Shown: in pieces, positions 35,627-47,600 of the stretch
Numbering within the stretch: the first letter of the stretch is position 1
Layout of the letters: every line of letters begins with the position of its first letter
Origin: Zizania palustris
Lineage: Eukaryota; Streptophyta; Magnoliopsida; Poales; Poaceae
Assembly (NCBI GenBank): GCA_019279435.1
Contig: JAAALK010000086.1
Coordinates: forward strand, 21,311,913-21,375,912
DNA length: 64,000 bases
Direction of reading: 5' to 3'
Position numbers and translations under genes: made by a program
Notes under the pieces: generated by a model
Database searches by the model: none
What the model saw: only the letters and a program-made list of their open reading frames with translations
What the model was told of the DNA's origin: nothing

Positions 35627-35976
35627 GCTATTCACGGTGAAAGTTTTATGGGTGTTTTATGATATTAATTACTAGATTTTTTGATGAAATATTATTAAAT
35701 TAATGAGGGAAGAGAAAGAAGTAGTGTCATATCCATAATAAAACATAGTGCTAACCGGTTTCCAAGACGGATGAAACGAAATGAAACACTCACTGTGAGC
35801 CAAATCGTTTCATCGAAGAGAGGAAATTTAATTTAGTTGCAAAGCATTTAATTACATTAGTTAACCTAGTAAATAGTGAAATGAAACTCTCCACTGAGAT
35901 AGAGTATTTCATTTAGTTGCAAAGCTGATGTGGCCTTCTAGGAAACAATGTTATGAAACTCATCATTGTGAATAGC
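35627..35976. mobile_element. MITE with GCTATTCAC inverted ends
   Basis: The left end GCTATTCACGGTGAAAG and the right end, inverse of GCTATTCACAATGATGAG, enclose repeated GAAACTC motifs. TTAA lies next to the right end and within one base of the left. Non-coding; superfamily uncertain. Confidence 0.65.
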
Positions 35977-36136
35977 TTAAGAGTGTGTTTTGTTGAGTTA
36001 TAGATTTTTGAAGAAAAAATATTGTGAGTTGTGAGCCATGGAAAAACTGTTGTAAGATGAGTTATGAAAAATTGAGAAGTTGTTTGATTGGAATATCTAT
36101 GGATTTATGTTTTGATAACTCATGATATTCGGTTAC

Positions 36137-36650
36137 TATTGGCGTAAAAGACTACGCATACCGGTTCAATTAGCTTCAAAGGGCTAGCTCAAAGACAAGG
36201 TAAAGTACGTACTAGTTCAGGTCTTTAAAAGAGATAATAAACTTGCGTCTAGTTCAAAGTATATTCTTATGTTAACTTCTAGATCCCTATTACAGTAGAA
36301 AGAGCGGGTATTTATAGACAAAGATACAACAAGAAAGTATTATTTTGTCCTTTAGTTATAACCATCATTATGGACTCAGTACACAATGCTTAATGGGGTC
36401 AAAATAGTAAACCTAAGTGTGAACATGCTTGAAAAGCAGATGTCTTGTCGTACATTGCGACATGCCTTCAAAATAAAAACCTTTCGAAGGGAAGGTAATC
36501 CGTCTAGATCTTTCGGCTGCCGCAAGGGCTTCGGAACACCTCCGTAGTACACTCCTAAGCTTTGATACCAGGACTCCGTATCACTCGATCCGAAGTATCT
36601 TTTGGAGTAGTACATGTAATTACAATATGATGGGATTGTTTTCCCCAATA
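36137..36650. mobile_element. Solo LTR 2, TSD GTTAC
   Basis: 514 bp beginning TATTGGCGTAAAAGACTACG and ending TTTTCCCCAATA, with GTTAC duplicated at 36132-36136 and 36651-36655. The start matches solo LTR 1 in 17 of 20 bases. The terminal TG...CA has decayed to TA...TA on both sides. No internal retroelement region remains. Confidence 0.85.
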
Positions 36651-37217
36651 GTTACATTATTAATATGTAATTTTGCATGTAAATAATAATCATGAGATTT
36701 TATTATGTTTATAATAAAATTATACATTTTTGAATTACACTAAAATGATATATTTTACTAAAATTTCATATTTTCAAATTTTATATATTTTCAAATTTTA
36801 TATAAATTGATATGTTATAATGATACGGTAGGTAATTTCTGTTCAATTGGGAAGCCGTAAAAATTATGGTCCCTAGCTTATAATTTGTACGTAAAAAAAT
36901 GTATTGCTCTTAAAAAAAGTGATTAGCTATAGAGCTTGTTGGTTCGGCTTCCAGTTTTCTAGCTAGAAACTAGTTAGAAAATTGAACCAAACACAACCTT
37001 AGAAGTGATTAATTGTTATATATTTTCAATTTTGTCTATATCCACCAATTCACTCTCTTGTATTTTTGTACAAAGATGAAGTTACGCTGATTTTTGTACT
37101 AAGAAAATAGAACAAGTGAAATTACATTGTATTTCTATCTATCGTAGTATCCTGAGCTCGGCCCGGCAAAGCACATTTATCAGGACACGAAGTCCACATT
37201 TTTTTACGGTGGTATTA

Positions 37218-37440
37218 TGAGGCCTCTTCCGGCAATTAGGGTTAAATTTTACCCCTAATCGCATCGGATGTTTTATATTGATTAAAAGAATTAAATATGA
37301 GTTAATTAAAAACTAATTGCAGAATGCTTAGGTTAATTTTCAAGACAGATCTATTAAACCTAATTAATCCATCGTCAACATATGTTTACTGTAGCACCAC
37401 ATTGTCAAATTATAAACTAATTAGTCTGATTCGTGTGGCA
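37218..37440. mobile_element. 3'-truncated Tourist-like MITE
   Basis: It holds TTTACCCCTAATCGCATCGG, GACAGATCTATTAAACCTAA and TTTACTGTAGCACCACATTG of the family seen at 1401 and stops near the centre of the right half. Confidence 0.65.
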
Positions 37441-38003
37441 AATTGAGCGTATGACATGGCTAAAATAAATAACCTGCTGATCTCTGACAAAACATGCATC
37501 AACGACGATAAATCCTTTGCTGAAACTTCAGAAGGTTCAGAATGCAAGACTCTAGTAATTCCCGTTGCTGAGTTACGTTAGCTTAGCAGAAACTTGGACG
37601 GTTTGTGATTGTGACTAGTGTTTATTCTGCTTCCGTGTTGATCATACCATATCATGCACGATCTACCACACTTACTCATTTTGTAGGCAGATTTTATCAC
37701 AAGTGGGACACCTGTTTCGGTTTCGGGGGAAAACAGTTTACAATCTCGCCGAACAGCTAGCACAGAATGGTCGATCAATAAAATAGCTCAGGAATTATTC
37801 GATCTTCCCATTAGAAAATCTAGAGCATTGGCAACTGTCCGAGAGCTAGCTGTGTTTTGGACGATCATTCAACGGACAAATGGGCAAGAACAGATGATGC
37901 TCTGCGAGTGCAGCCACAGCTAGCTACCGCTATGCCATGTCAATTATTGGCCACAGCGGCAGAGCCAAACAGATCGATGGACGCCGAATGCAAGCAAAGC
38001 TAG

Positions 38004-38430
38004 GATTTTTTTTTAAAAAAAAAATCAAATTTGTACGTCAGATTCAAAAATTACAAAAATAACATCCGGTCGGCCGATGGGCGGTCGACTAGCGCCCGGA
38101 ACGTGCCGCGCCGCGCCAACGTCCGCGCCGGCACCCGTGCCCACCCCACGCCTCCTGGCCCCCGCACCCCCTCGCCTCGCGTGCCCGCGCGCCCCCGCGA
38201 CCCCTCGACGACCGCGCGGGTGCGTGTCCATGCACCCTGCCCCTCGCCTCCCGCGTGGCGCGTTCTGGGCGCCAGTCGGCCGCCCATTGGCTAACTGGCT
38301 GCCACGTGGCGTTAGTCTGCCAATCAAGTGCCGACTGGCTGCCAGTCAACTGATGGTCGGACAACCGGATGTTATTTTTGATTCTGACGTATAAATTTTA
38401 TTTTTTTAAAAAAAAATATTTTAAAAAATC
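38004..38430. mobile_element. Mutator-like element 2 with long TIRs and 9-bp TSD CAAAGCTAG
   Basis: The left TIR begins GATTTTTTTTTAAAAAAAAA and contains ACGTCAGATTCAAAAATTAC and AACATCCGGTCGGCCGA; the right end carries their inverses. CAAAGCTAG is exactly duplicated at 37995-38003 and 38431-38439. The core is very GC-rich, mostly unlike element 1 except for a shared ACTGGCTGCCACGTGGC block. A diverse core between shared TIRs resembles a Pack-MULE; no parent gene could be named. Confidence 0.88.
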
Positions 38431-38439
38431 CAAAGCTAG

Positions 38440-41397
38440 AGAGTTGAACCGAAGGGTGACGTATTTGCACGTATTTTTTTCCTTCAGCTTAAACCCTACT
38501 TACACTACCGCTGAGCACTTGAACAGCCAATAAGCGAAGCAAGTTGAGTTGTAAAAATCATGGGTACGGACGTTCATCGTCTCGGGTCCCCCGACGTGTT
38601 GGATGCATCGCGGCCTTGCGAGATATTGAAGCTCGAAAGCGACGCCTGTCGGTTGTCGGCAAGCCACCGGTTGCATCCATCTCCTTCGCAATTCTTTCCA
38701 CTCCTATATTTTTTTATTGATTGACCGCAACAGTTAGGATAACCGAGATAATAAAACTAAAGTTACTGACCACGTTCAATAGCCTAGGATCCTTACACCT
38801 TATCCCCTATAAAATTTAGACATGACAATTGCTAACTTTGATACCAATTACTAGCATCCTAAGTTTTAGCTCCCTCATCCTCGTGTCACGTTGAGACGTT
38901 TATACACATCCGACACATATTACAAGCGGATAGTCTTCTCACAACCAAAAAACTGATAAGAAAGGATGACTACTCTAACTGTGTGAAGGAGACGAAGGAT
39001 TTGGTTCATGCATCCGAATCCCTGTCAAGGCTGTCAGTCCCTCAACTATATTTGGCTTTGTCCTTCAAAGTTCAAAAGCCATTTTGGAGTTGAGGCCTGA
39101 GGGAGAGTTGTTGTCAACTTCATACCACATGGGCCAACCTGCTCTGGTACCTTGTGGAGATTTTCTTCTATTATTATTTGTCAACTTCACATCACATGCA
39201 GGTTTCCTTATTGCGAAATGTGGTTGTGTTCCCCTCGTTCGCATGCGTGTATCATGATCTAGGTTCCACCGTTTCTCCACGAGCAACCTTGACATACAGC
39301 AATGCAACAGTGTATCAAGTACTGTTCAGAGAAGGCACACGTATGAACGGGTACGGCACAGTACTACAGTATTTCAGTGCCTGGTTTTATTAGCACCACA
39401 GCTTTTTCACGTTCACTTTAATTTGCCGTGTGATGAGAGCTAATTGGTATGCGGCTGGAAAACAATTAATCGATACGGTCTCACATTTCTGGGACTGGTT
39501 AATGCATCTAGGTGCAGGGTCTATGTCTTCTCTGCTTTAATTTTCCTTCACGAGATTAGGATAAGATTATTGCTGTCAAAAGGATCAGGATCACAGCGGA
39601 TGATCTGCAAATGGGCAAATTTTCCACATTTTCATCTAAAGTAGCTATGCGCGAAAATTGTTTTATGCTATTGCTTTCTCGAGTATACAGGAGATTTTCA
39701 ATGCAGTATATGTGGCCTCGTACTTCTCTTTATCAAGTATCCGAGCTTATCACAGCATGGTATTTCCATTCTCCTGCCGGCTGCCGATATGCTTATTCGT
39801 TTCTTCCCTAAATCCTGTCAAGCTCGTGTACGGAACTTTACGATTGTTGTTTGTTTCGGACAAACAAATTATAAGCTGTAACCGCTAAATGAGATAGTAA
39901 ACCAAGAACACAGAACATAAACGAGAGCTAAATCTACCTTTTTCAGAAGGGAAAATGCCAAAGCTACTCTTCCTATCGTTCTCCCGTTCCTTATTGGGCT
40001 TAGCCCAACTCCGAACTCAGAGAATGCTAGGTTTCGGCCTAATTTAATGGCCTTGATATTTCAGATAGGTCAACTCAGGCGGTTATCTAATTCTAAAGTC
40101 TGAAGCTATCAAAATTTTGTTGAAAATTGGGCACGCGCGCGACGACATAATTATTTAATTGCAAAGCATATATACACGATTATAGTATCATATTATTATT
40201 TAATTCTAAAGCATGTGTACATGATTATAGTACCATATTACTTATTTAGTGGGATGAAGACCCATTAATAAGGTGGAGCTATCTCTATTTATTAAATAGA
40301 GAAAAGTCATGAGGAAATGGCTAAATTCACACACGCGCGTATTTGCGTATTTTCGCATGAGATACTGTATGACTTGTGATTGCATGTGTGGTAGCAGAAT
40401 AACGCTAAGTAAATTAGATTTTTTTTTATTTTCATGTATACATTGTTTGTATCTAAATGCACTTTTTATTGTGATTAAAACTGAAATTTGAATAGTCGTC
40501 AAACGTCGTAATAAATTTCCAGTTACTAGTCGTTTTGAATGCCCGATTTATAACTTCGTTACTATTGGTTTTTTTCGAGATAAATGAGAAACTTTTAATA
40601 ACATAATTTTATAAGTTTACAACAAATTAGAAATCAACATGGATAATGGGCAACTCGAGCATTTCTAACATATTATTATTGGTTCCATTGATTATAAGCG
40701 ATATTGTATGTATTTATTATCTATAGAGATTATTTATCTAGCCGTTGGGTTCCTGAGCCGGGCCAACGGCTACCACAACGATTGTTACCTAAACTGTCAC
40801 CTGATTGTTACTGACACTAGGCCCTCAAATCTATTCAACCCCAAAACAAACACAAAATTCTGGTTCAGGTAAGGCCCAACCCATCAAAGAAAGATACTGT
40901 TTATCTAGTTATAAAACAGTTTGATTGGACACGTTCTGTACTTCTATGGCGCCATCTGTTCTTGTCTGATGCAATCAGTAGGAAACAGTTGAGACTTGAG
41001 ATCAGTGGGAGCTCCACTCGTCGCTCGATCACCATTATTAGCACGCGAAAGGCGAAAGCGGCAATTAGGTGGCTGACCACCTTTCGTCTATCATATCTGC
41101 TCATCACTCATCAGTGGTGGCAAAAAAATGGGTTACCCCACAATCGGCATCGTCTTCTTGACGATTGTTCCATCCCCTGTCATACATGCCCGAACAGGTC
41201 CGGCATTGGTAGACCTCGAGGGGAAAGCACAAGCATGTACCTGATCAGATGTTGCGATTGGAAGAGGGAAAATGATCGTGCCATGACGAGTTCGTCTTCG
41301 TCGCTTCCGGTGTGTTTACGACTTTACGTCGACTCGTAGTCGTCTGTCCGAGGAATGGAGGAAGGCATGGCGCCGTCTTATTGATGAGGATGTTAGT
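38440..41397. other. 3-kb intergenic region with no recognised gene
   Basis: The open frames are below 90 codons and unrecognised. A small diverged tandem duplication with TTATTTAATTxxAAAGCAT at about 40149-40243 is the only structure seen. The last ~150 bp is presumed 5' UTR of the first GT90 gene. Confidence 0.45.
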
Positions 41398-43471
41398 ATG
41401 GAGGATTGGAGGCCGCGGCGAAGAAGGTCGTTGCTCGGCGCACGCGGATCGAGCAGCCTGCAGGCAGCTTCCTGCCCGGCTGTGAACGGCGGCGTGGCCA
41501 TCTTCTTCCTCGCCGCGGCTGTCGCCGGAGCTCTCGTCTGCGCTTCCTGGATGTCTGCGGGTGCCATGGTAAGGTTCACTGCAAGGAGTACTCATTTCTT
41601 GCTCTTGTCTTGGTCTTCTTGGCATGCATGTGACATGATGCAGATGCATCATATGGTGGATTCATGGTGGTATCCTTCTTGGATGCATGACATAATTCTA
41701 ACCTGTACCAGTTTCAGGTCCCTTGGATCACTATGGTCGCAAGCCCGGAACGGACGCCGATTCTATCACGCCTCGCCGTCTCGGGCACAGTTACAAACCG
41801 ACCACCTGCTGCGGCGCCGGCGCCGGCGCCTGCGCCAGCGCCGGGAGCCTCCGCAGGAGAGACGCCGTCGTCGTCTTGTCCAGCCTACTTCCGGTGGATC
41901 CACGAGGACCTGCGTCCATGGCGGGTCACGGGGATCACGCGCGAGGCGGTGGACGGCGCCCACCGGTACGGCCCCAAGTTCCGCGTCACCGTGGTCGCGG
42001 GGCGCCTCTACGTCACGCGCTACGGCCGGTGCTTCCAGACGCGGGACGCGTTCACTCAGTGGGGCGTTCTGCAGCTGCTCCGCCGCTACCCGGGCCGCGT
42101 CCCCGACCTTGACCTCATGTTCGACTGCCAGGACCTGCCGGTCGTCAGCGCCGGCAACCACCTCGGCCGCGCGTCTTCGCCACCTCCGCCGCCGCTGTTC
42201 GGATACTGCGGGAGTGAATCCACGCTGGACATCGCCTTCCCTGACTGGTCGTTCTGGGGTTGGTAAATACACGCATAGCATAACCACTTACTCGATCCAT
42301 CCATCTCTCTGGTGATGAACCGTCGTGTTCTGTTGCCATTTTGGAAGGCCGGAGCTTAACATAAAGCCATGGGAAGCACTGCGAGGTGAGATAGACGAAG
42401 GGAACGCCGCGGTAAACTGGACGAGCAGAGCACCATACGCGTACTGGAAAGGGAACCCGACGGTGGGAGCCGATCGCCGGAATCTCCTCAGGTGCAACGC
42501 GTCCGGCGACCGTGACTGGAACGCGCGGATATATGCGCAGGTACGCGCGTTTCATCGTGCAGGCACACGCACCGACGCACGCTGCATTACTAGTGCAGAG
42601 TATGACATGCAAAGCTAAAATTTTCAGGACTGGAAGAAGGAGGTGCAGCAAGGGTTCAGGGAATCAGACCTGGCCAAACAGTGCACGCACAGGTGAAACG
42701 GCAGAGACCTGTTTTTCTCCTCTCCGAGTTCTGAAACTTCAGAGCTGCATGTGGGGTGCTGCTCGGTCAGTGCTGCACACTTGCACAGAGCTGAGCTGAA
42801 TGCTATGCTTGTCCGTGTGTAGGTACAAGATTTACATCGAAGGACGGGGTTGGTCAGTGAGCGAGAAGTACATCCTGGCCTGCGACTCGGTGGCGCTCAT
42901 GGTGCGGCCGAGCTACCACGACTTCTTCTCCAGGGGGCTGATGCCGTTGCAGCACTACTGGCCCATCCGCGGCGGCCGCGCCATGTGCCGGTCGATCAAG
43001 GTCGCCGTGGAATGGGGCGACGCTCACACCGACAAGGTATAAATTCTAACCCACTTCTTGCTGATTATCACAAACCAGCGCACACGCTCCGAGCTTGCTT
43101 GACCATGCGTTTCGTTGTTCGATCTTCAGGCGCAGGAGATAATCGGTAACGCGAGCAAGTTCATCCGAGACGAGCTGACGATGGACCGGGTCTACGATTA
43201 CATGTTTCACCTTGTAAGAGAGTACGCTGGGCTACTGAAGTACACGCCGACGGTGCCTGACAGAGCCGTCGAGGTCACCGTGGAGTCCATGCCGCGTGGG
43301 AGGCAGGGACGAGAAAGGCAGTTCATGGTGGACACGACGGTGGACGGCTCGGGCAGTGGAGGGCCCTGCCCCTGCGAGCTGCCGCCGCCTTTCAGTTCGG
43401 AAGAACTGGAGACGCTGAGAACGAGAAATGCTGACGCGGTGAGACAGGTGGAGATGTGGGAGAAGCCGTGA
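41398..43471 (+). CDS. GT90/CAP10 O-glucosyltransferase-like protein, paralogue 1
   Basis: Six exons, 41398-41568, 41718-42262, 42348-42540, 42628-42692, 42823-43036 and 43130-43471, give 509 residues. Residues ~31-52 (GGVAIFFLAAAVAGALVCAS) form one membrane segment, so it is probably a type II secretory-pathway protein. The catalytic region has family blocks YFRWIHEDLRPW, VPDLDLMFDC, FPDWSFWGW, PYAYWKGNP and YKIYIEGRGWSVSEKYILAC. It belongs to the family of Drosophila Rumi/POGLUT1 and fungal CAP10 (Glyco_transf_90). Plant members are mostly uncharacterised and may glycosylate cell-wall or secreted targets. GC is high in every exon. It stands 1.15 kb from a same-strand paralogue with the same introns. 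Confidence 0.94.
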
Positions 43472-43764
43472 CTGACAACTGATCGAAGAAACGAAGGGAA
43501 AAAGGATGCGGCTGGACTCTGTCACGTTGTACACGATACATAGAATCTGAATGAAATTATTTAGGGGATGTTTATTTTATTCGGAGATTTTTAGTAGCTC
43601 GTTGATTTAAGTATCCAACAAGTACACAGCTAGTGAGAATATGAATAAGTTGATATTTTCAATTTATAGATTTTAGTTTATTTTTAATAATATTATACAC
43701 ATTTAATTGTGCATATTAATCTTTAAGTCATACTGTTAGCAATTAAAAAGTGCATATTAATCTT

Positions 43765-43925
43765 TAAGTCAATACCCCATCTCACTCTTTATCCTATTTT
43801 TTAGCAATTTTCTCTCAAAATATTCTCCAACCAGCTTCCTACTCCTCTCCCTATCTCATCCCGTTTCCTATTCTTCCTCCCCTCCTTCTCAAAAGTCAGG
43901 AAGCCAAATCTACCTCTAACCCATT
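43765..43925. mobile_element. Fragment of the MITE family seen at 58607-58892
   Basis: The segment with ATTCTCCAACCAGCTTCCTA and CCAAATCTACCTCTAAC is the inverse of the central-right part of the element at 58607-58892. Its ends are not preserved. The flanks 43472-43764 and 43926-44621 are AT-rich then GC-rich leader sequence without other genes. Confidence 0.55.
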
Positions 43926-44621
43926 TTTATCATATTTTAACCAATTTAAATCATGAGAGAGATAATATGTTAAAGAAAACAACCAATTTAAAACATTTTC
44001 AGTTTGCAAATATTATAATTTCTAGTAAATTCTAGTGTAATTGATAGAAATTTTGAATTCTTGAACGGAAAAGCATTGTAAAATTATAGTTACAATGTAT
44101 ATTAGTCTTAAAATTAACTATTTAAATATGAACCAATTATAAATTTGGTTAGTGCTAGTTATGAAATATTAATAAAATATAAGTAGATGAAATATAGAGA
44201 GCCAAATATAAGAAGTTGGATATAGTGTTTTTAAAAATAGAAACGAAATCGATACCTATTTTTAATTATAGGGAAGAAAAAATAGAAAGTTTGTTGAAGA
44301 TACTCTTCTAACTAACTGACGTATACAATGGATTAATCCTTAAGGTGAATCCGAATTCGGAAGGGGGCGACAGGCTCCGCTCAGTGGCTCAGTTGCTCAC
44401 TCCCTCCCACTGTCCCACATTCCCACGGCTCGCGCTGCCGGTGCCACGCATGACTTCACCTGTCAAGACCACATACATTTGCAGGCGCCTTCTGCGCCTC
44501 TGAGAACGTCAAAGAAGAGCTGCAGTGCTGCTTGCTATTAGTAGTAGTCTACTCTTCTAGCTCTCTCCTGGAGCAGAGGAGAGGGGAAGGGCATACCGCA
44601 TCATACATACTGTGTTGGGCG

Positions 44622-44622
44622 A

Positions 44623-44653
<31 letters not shown>

Positions 44654-47600
44654 TGCTCCGGGCGAGGATTCCCGGCGGTCAACGCCCCAGTTCGTCGCTG
44701 TGTTGTCGAGGACGAGCGCCTCGTTCCTCTTCTTCTCTGTCGTCGTCGTGGGGTTGGTCGCGTCTGCTCGTTGGATCACTACAACCACTGTGAGTCGATC
44801 GGCAACTTGGAACCTTCTGATTTCCTTTGTTCGTGTCTCGATCGGACCTGGGCGATCGGTAGCATCCCTGATCTTCTCAACAGATGATGCAAAAGCACTA
44901 GAATTTGCCCTCCAAGCTTATGGAACCATGCTGCAACGGTGCAACTAACTGGCTTATTGCTGATCTGAGACCGAGGCCGACGCGAGGCTACAATTATTTC
45001 AGTAATTCTGCTCTCACCAACTGTAATTCTTGCTGCCGCGTTTTTAATCAGGGCCAGAACATGAACAGCTCGAGTTCTTTGGCCCTGCACCACTGTTACC
45101 ACTTACTGTACCAATTTACTTCCCCTCTCTTTCCAAAGAACTGCTTCACGATCATGGTTGGCTCGTAGTGCCCTGAGCACTGAAAACGCGAGTGAGCTGA
45201 AAGCTTGATGGTTGGTAGTACTACTAGATACTCTCAGTCTGTGTGCCGTTCGCCGTCGCCGACTAAGGACCACCGGTGCCGGAAGCCGGTAGCCGATAGG
45301 TAAGGGCGCCGCGCTTCCTTTTCCATTTCTTCATTAACTTTTGTGCTGTGCTCCTCACGTCAAGGTGCTCGTTCATCACGCATGCGCACACACTAATACA
45401 CTACTTTAGAGGCGCTAGCTGCCTAGCTCGCCGTTCACTGCAAAGTTGAACACCATGGACTTGCGTGTTCATCACCTTCCCCTGCCAATTCCTTGGGGAA
45501 ATTAAAAACGAGCCCTGAAAACAGGGGGAGGAGTTTCCGAGAGGCGTGTGATCTGGCTGTCTGATCACGATCGGCTTTTCACGAAGGACATGGACAAGGA
45601 GAGACGAGAGCAAAGGAGGAGGCCTTCACGTGAGAGCGGAGTGAGATCAGAGAGATAGATAGTCGGGTTGGATGCTGGCAGTTGGAACTTGGACCTCGCC
45701 GCAGTTGTGACGCATGGGCATGGTTTCGGTGGGTCAGTGATGCGTTTTCCTTTTCTCGAGGTAGTAAAAACAGTTGTGGCACAGGGAGCTCAGCCGTGGG
45801 CTGTGGGCAACTGGCGAGTAATGTAGTTGCAATTAGGGCATGTATGTCTTAGAGTTGTATTTTCGGGTGTGTCTAAGGGGGTAAATGTAAAAAACTCAAG
45901 ACACGTCTTTTAACGAAGACACTGTGTTTCTATGCTCGAGGTATAGGACTAGCTGATTGGTCAATTTAATTTATTAAATACTCTGATTGGTGTAATGAAT
46001 ATAGCAAGACAAATGTTTTAGACACACCCACTCTACTATATTGTGTTTTAGCTATGTCTTATGCTTGGAGTACCGTGCAGCAGTGTAAGGGTTGTACATG
46101 CCCTTACTCCTCGTCGTTTCTGGCTTCTGAGTGCAGCAGGCTTGACAGATTTTCAGTTTTGGAGAATCTAAATTGGTAGTTGTTTGTTGAGCTATGATTC
46201 ATGTTTTAGCTTTCTACTAAAAAATTTGGTTGAAAAAGTTAACTAGAGACATCAATATTTCAACGATTCAACCCATACTCGCTTGTATTTCTTTTGGGGC
46301 CTATCAATTTTTTTTAGAACCAATTTGCATAAAACAAACAAAAAAACTTCCTTTATTGCTCGCCGTGATCGTTCCTCTTTGCAGTTGCAGGCGAGGCTCC
46401 CCGTCACCGCGGCCACTCCCGCCGCCGCCGCCGCTATTCATCCCAGAATACAACAGCCGCCGCCGCAGCAGCAGCAGCAGCGTCCCATCTACTCAATCTC
46501 CTGCCCCGCCCCGCCTCTCCGCCCACTTAACATCTCCGGCGGCGCCAGAAAACCCAGAGCCTCCCAAACCCTCGCACTCGCGCTCTCCTCCTCGTCCACC
46601 TGCCGCTCCTCCTCCGCTGACCTCGAGCCGGCCGGCTCGACCGTCTCCGCCTCCGTGTACTCCAACTCCTCCTCGTGCCCCTCCTACTTCCGCTTCATCC
46701 ACGAGGACCTCCGCCCATGGCGCGCCGCGGGGGGAGTCACACGCGCCATGCTGGCGCGCGCTCGCGTCACTGCCAGCTTCCGCCTCGTCGTGCTGAGCGG
46801 CCGCGTGTTCGTCCAGCGTTTCCGCCCGGCCTTCCAGACCCGTGATCTCTTCACCATCTGGGGCGTCCTCCAGCTGCTCCGCCGCTATCCTGGGCGCGTC
46901 CCCGACCTCGACGTCATGTTCGACTGCGTCGACTGGCCGGTCATCCGCACGCACCTCTACCGTGGGAAGCAGGCCGCCTTCATGCCACCATTGTTCCGCT
47001 ACTGCGGAGATGACAGGACGCTGAATATCGTCTTTCCAGATTGGTCTTTCTGGGGCTGGTAATTACGCTTCTTGCCTTCTGCAATCTGCATTACCGTAAC
47101 CTCTGTGAATATTATATGAAAATATTCGGCCTTTTGGGTCTAAAGAACACAAATGCAGAACTGATCATAAGTTTTTTTTATAACATATAAATCCCACTGT
47201 ATAGTGCATTATTCACTGAATCTACATGCTAGGAAATTACCAGCAGCTAGTGACTGTGTGCATATGAAGCTTAATTGCTTTAACAAGTGTCGTGGTTGGT
47301 AGGCCAGAGATCAACATAAAGCCATGGGATGCCCTGCGTAAAGACCTGAAGAATGGTAATAATAGGGTGAGATGGTTGGATAGAGAACCTTATGCATACT
47401 GGAAAGGAAACCCAGCAGTTGCTGTAATACGGCAGGAATTGATTAAGTGTAATGTCTCCAGTACGAAAGATTGGAATGCAAGGATCTACACACAGGTAAC
47501 TGTTGCATATATATGCATGGCTCCTTTCCCCCCTCATTTGTAGACTTACATGGGCAGACCTTTCCCTATATTGTTCTACGCTGTGATGTAGGATTGGTTC

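Noticed and set aside
39154..39888. Cluster of 60-80-codon frames
   Set aside because: No shared domain, no splice logic and no codon bias; compatible with chance in mixed-composition DNA.
44779..45168. Frames on both strands in GT90 paralogue 2 intron 1
   Set aside because: The first exon donor GTGAGT at 44790 and the in-phase acceptor at 46384 place them in an intron; no homology.
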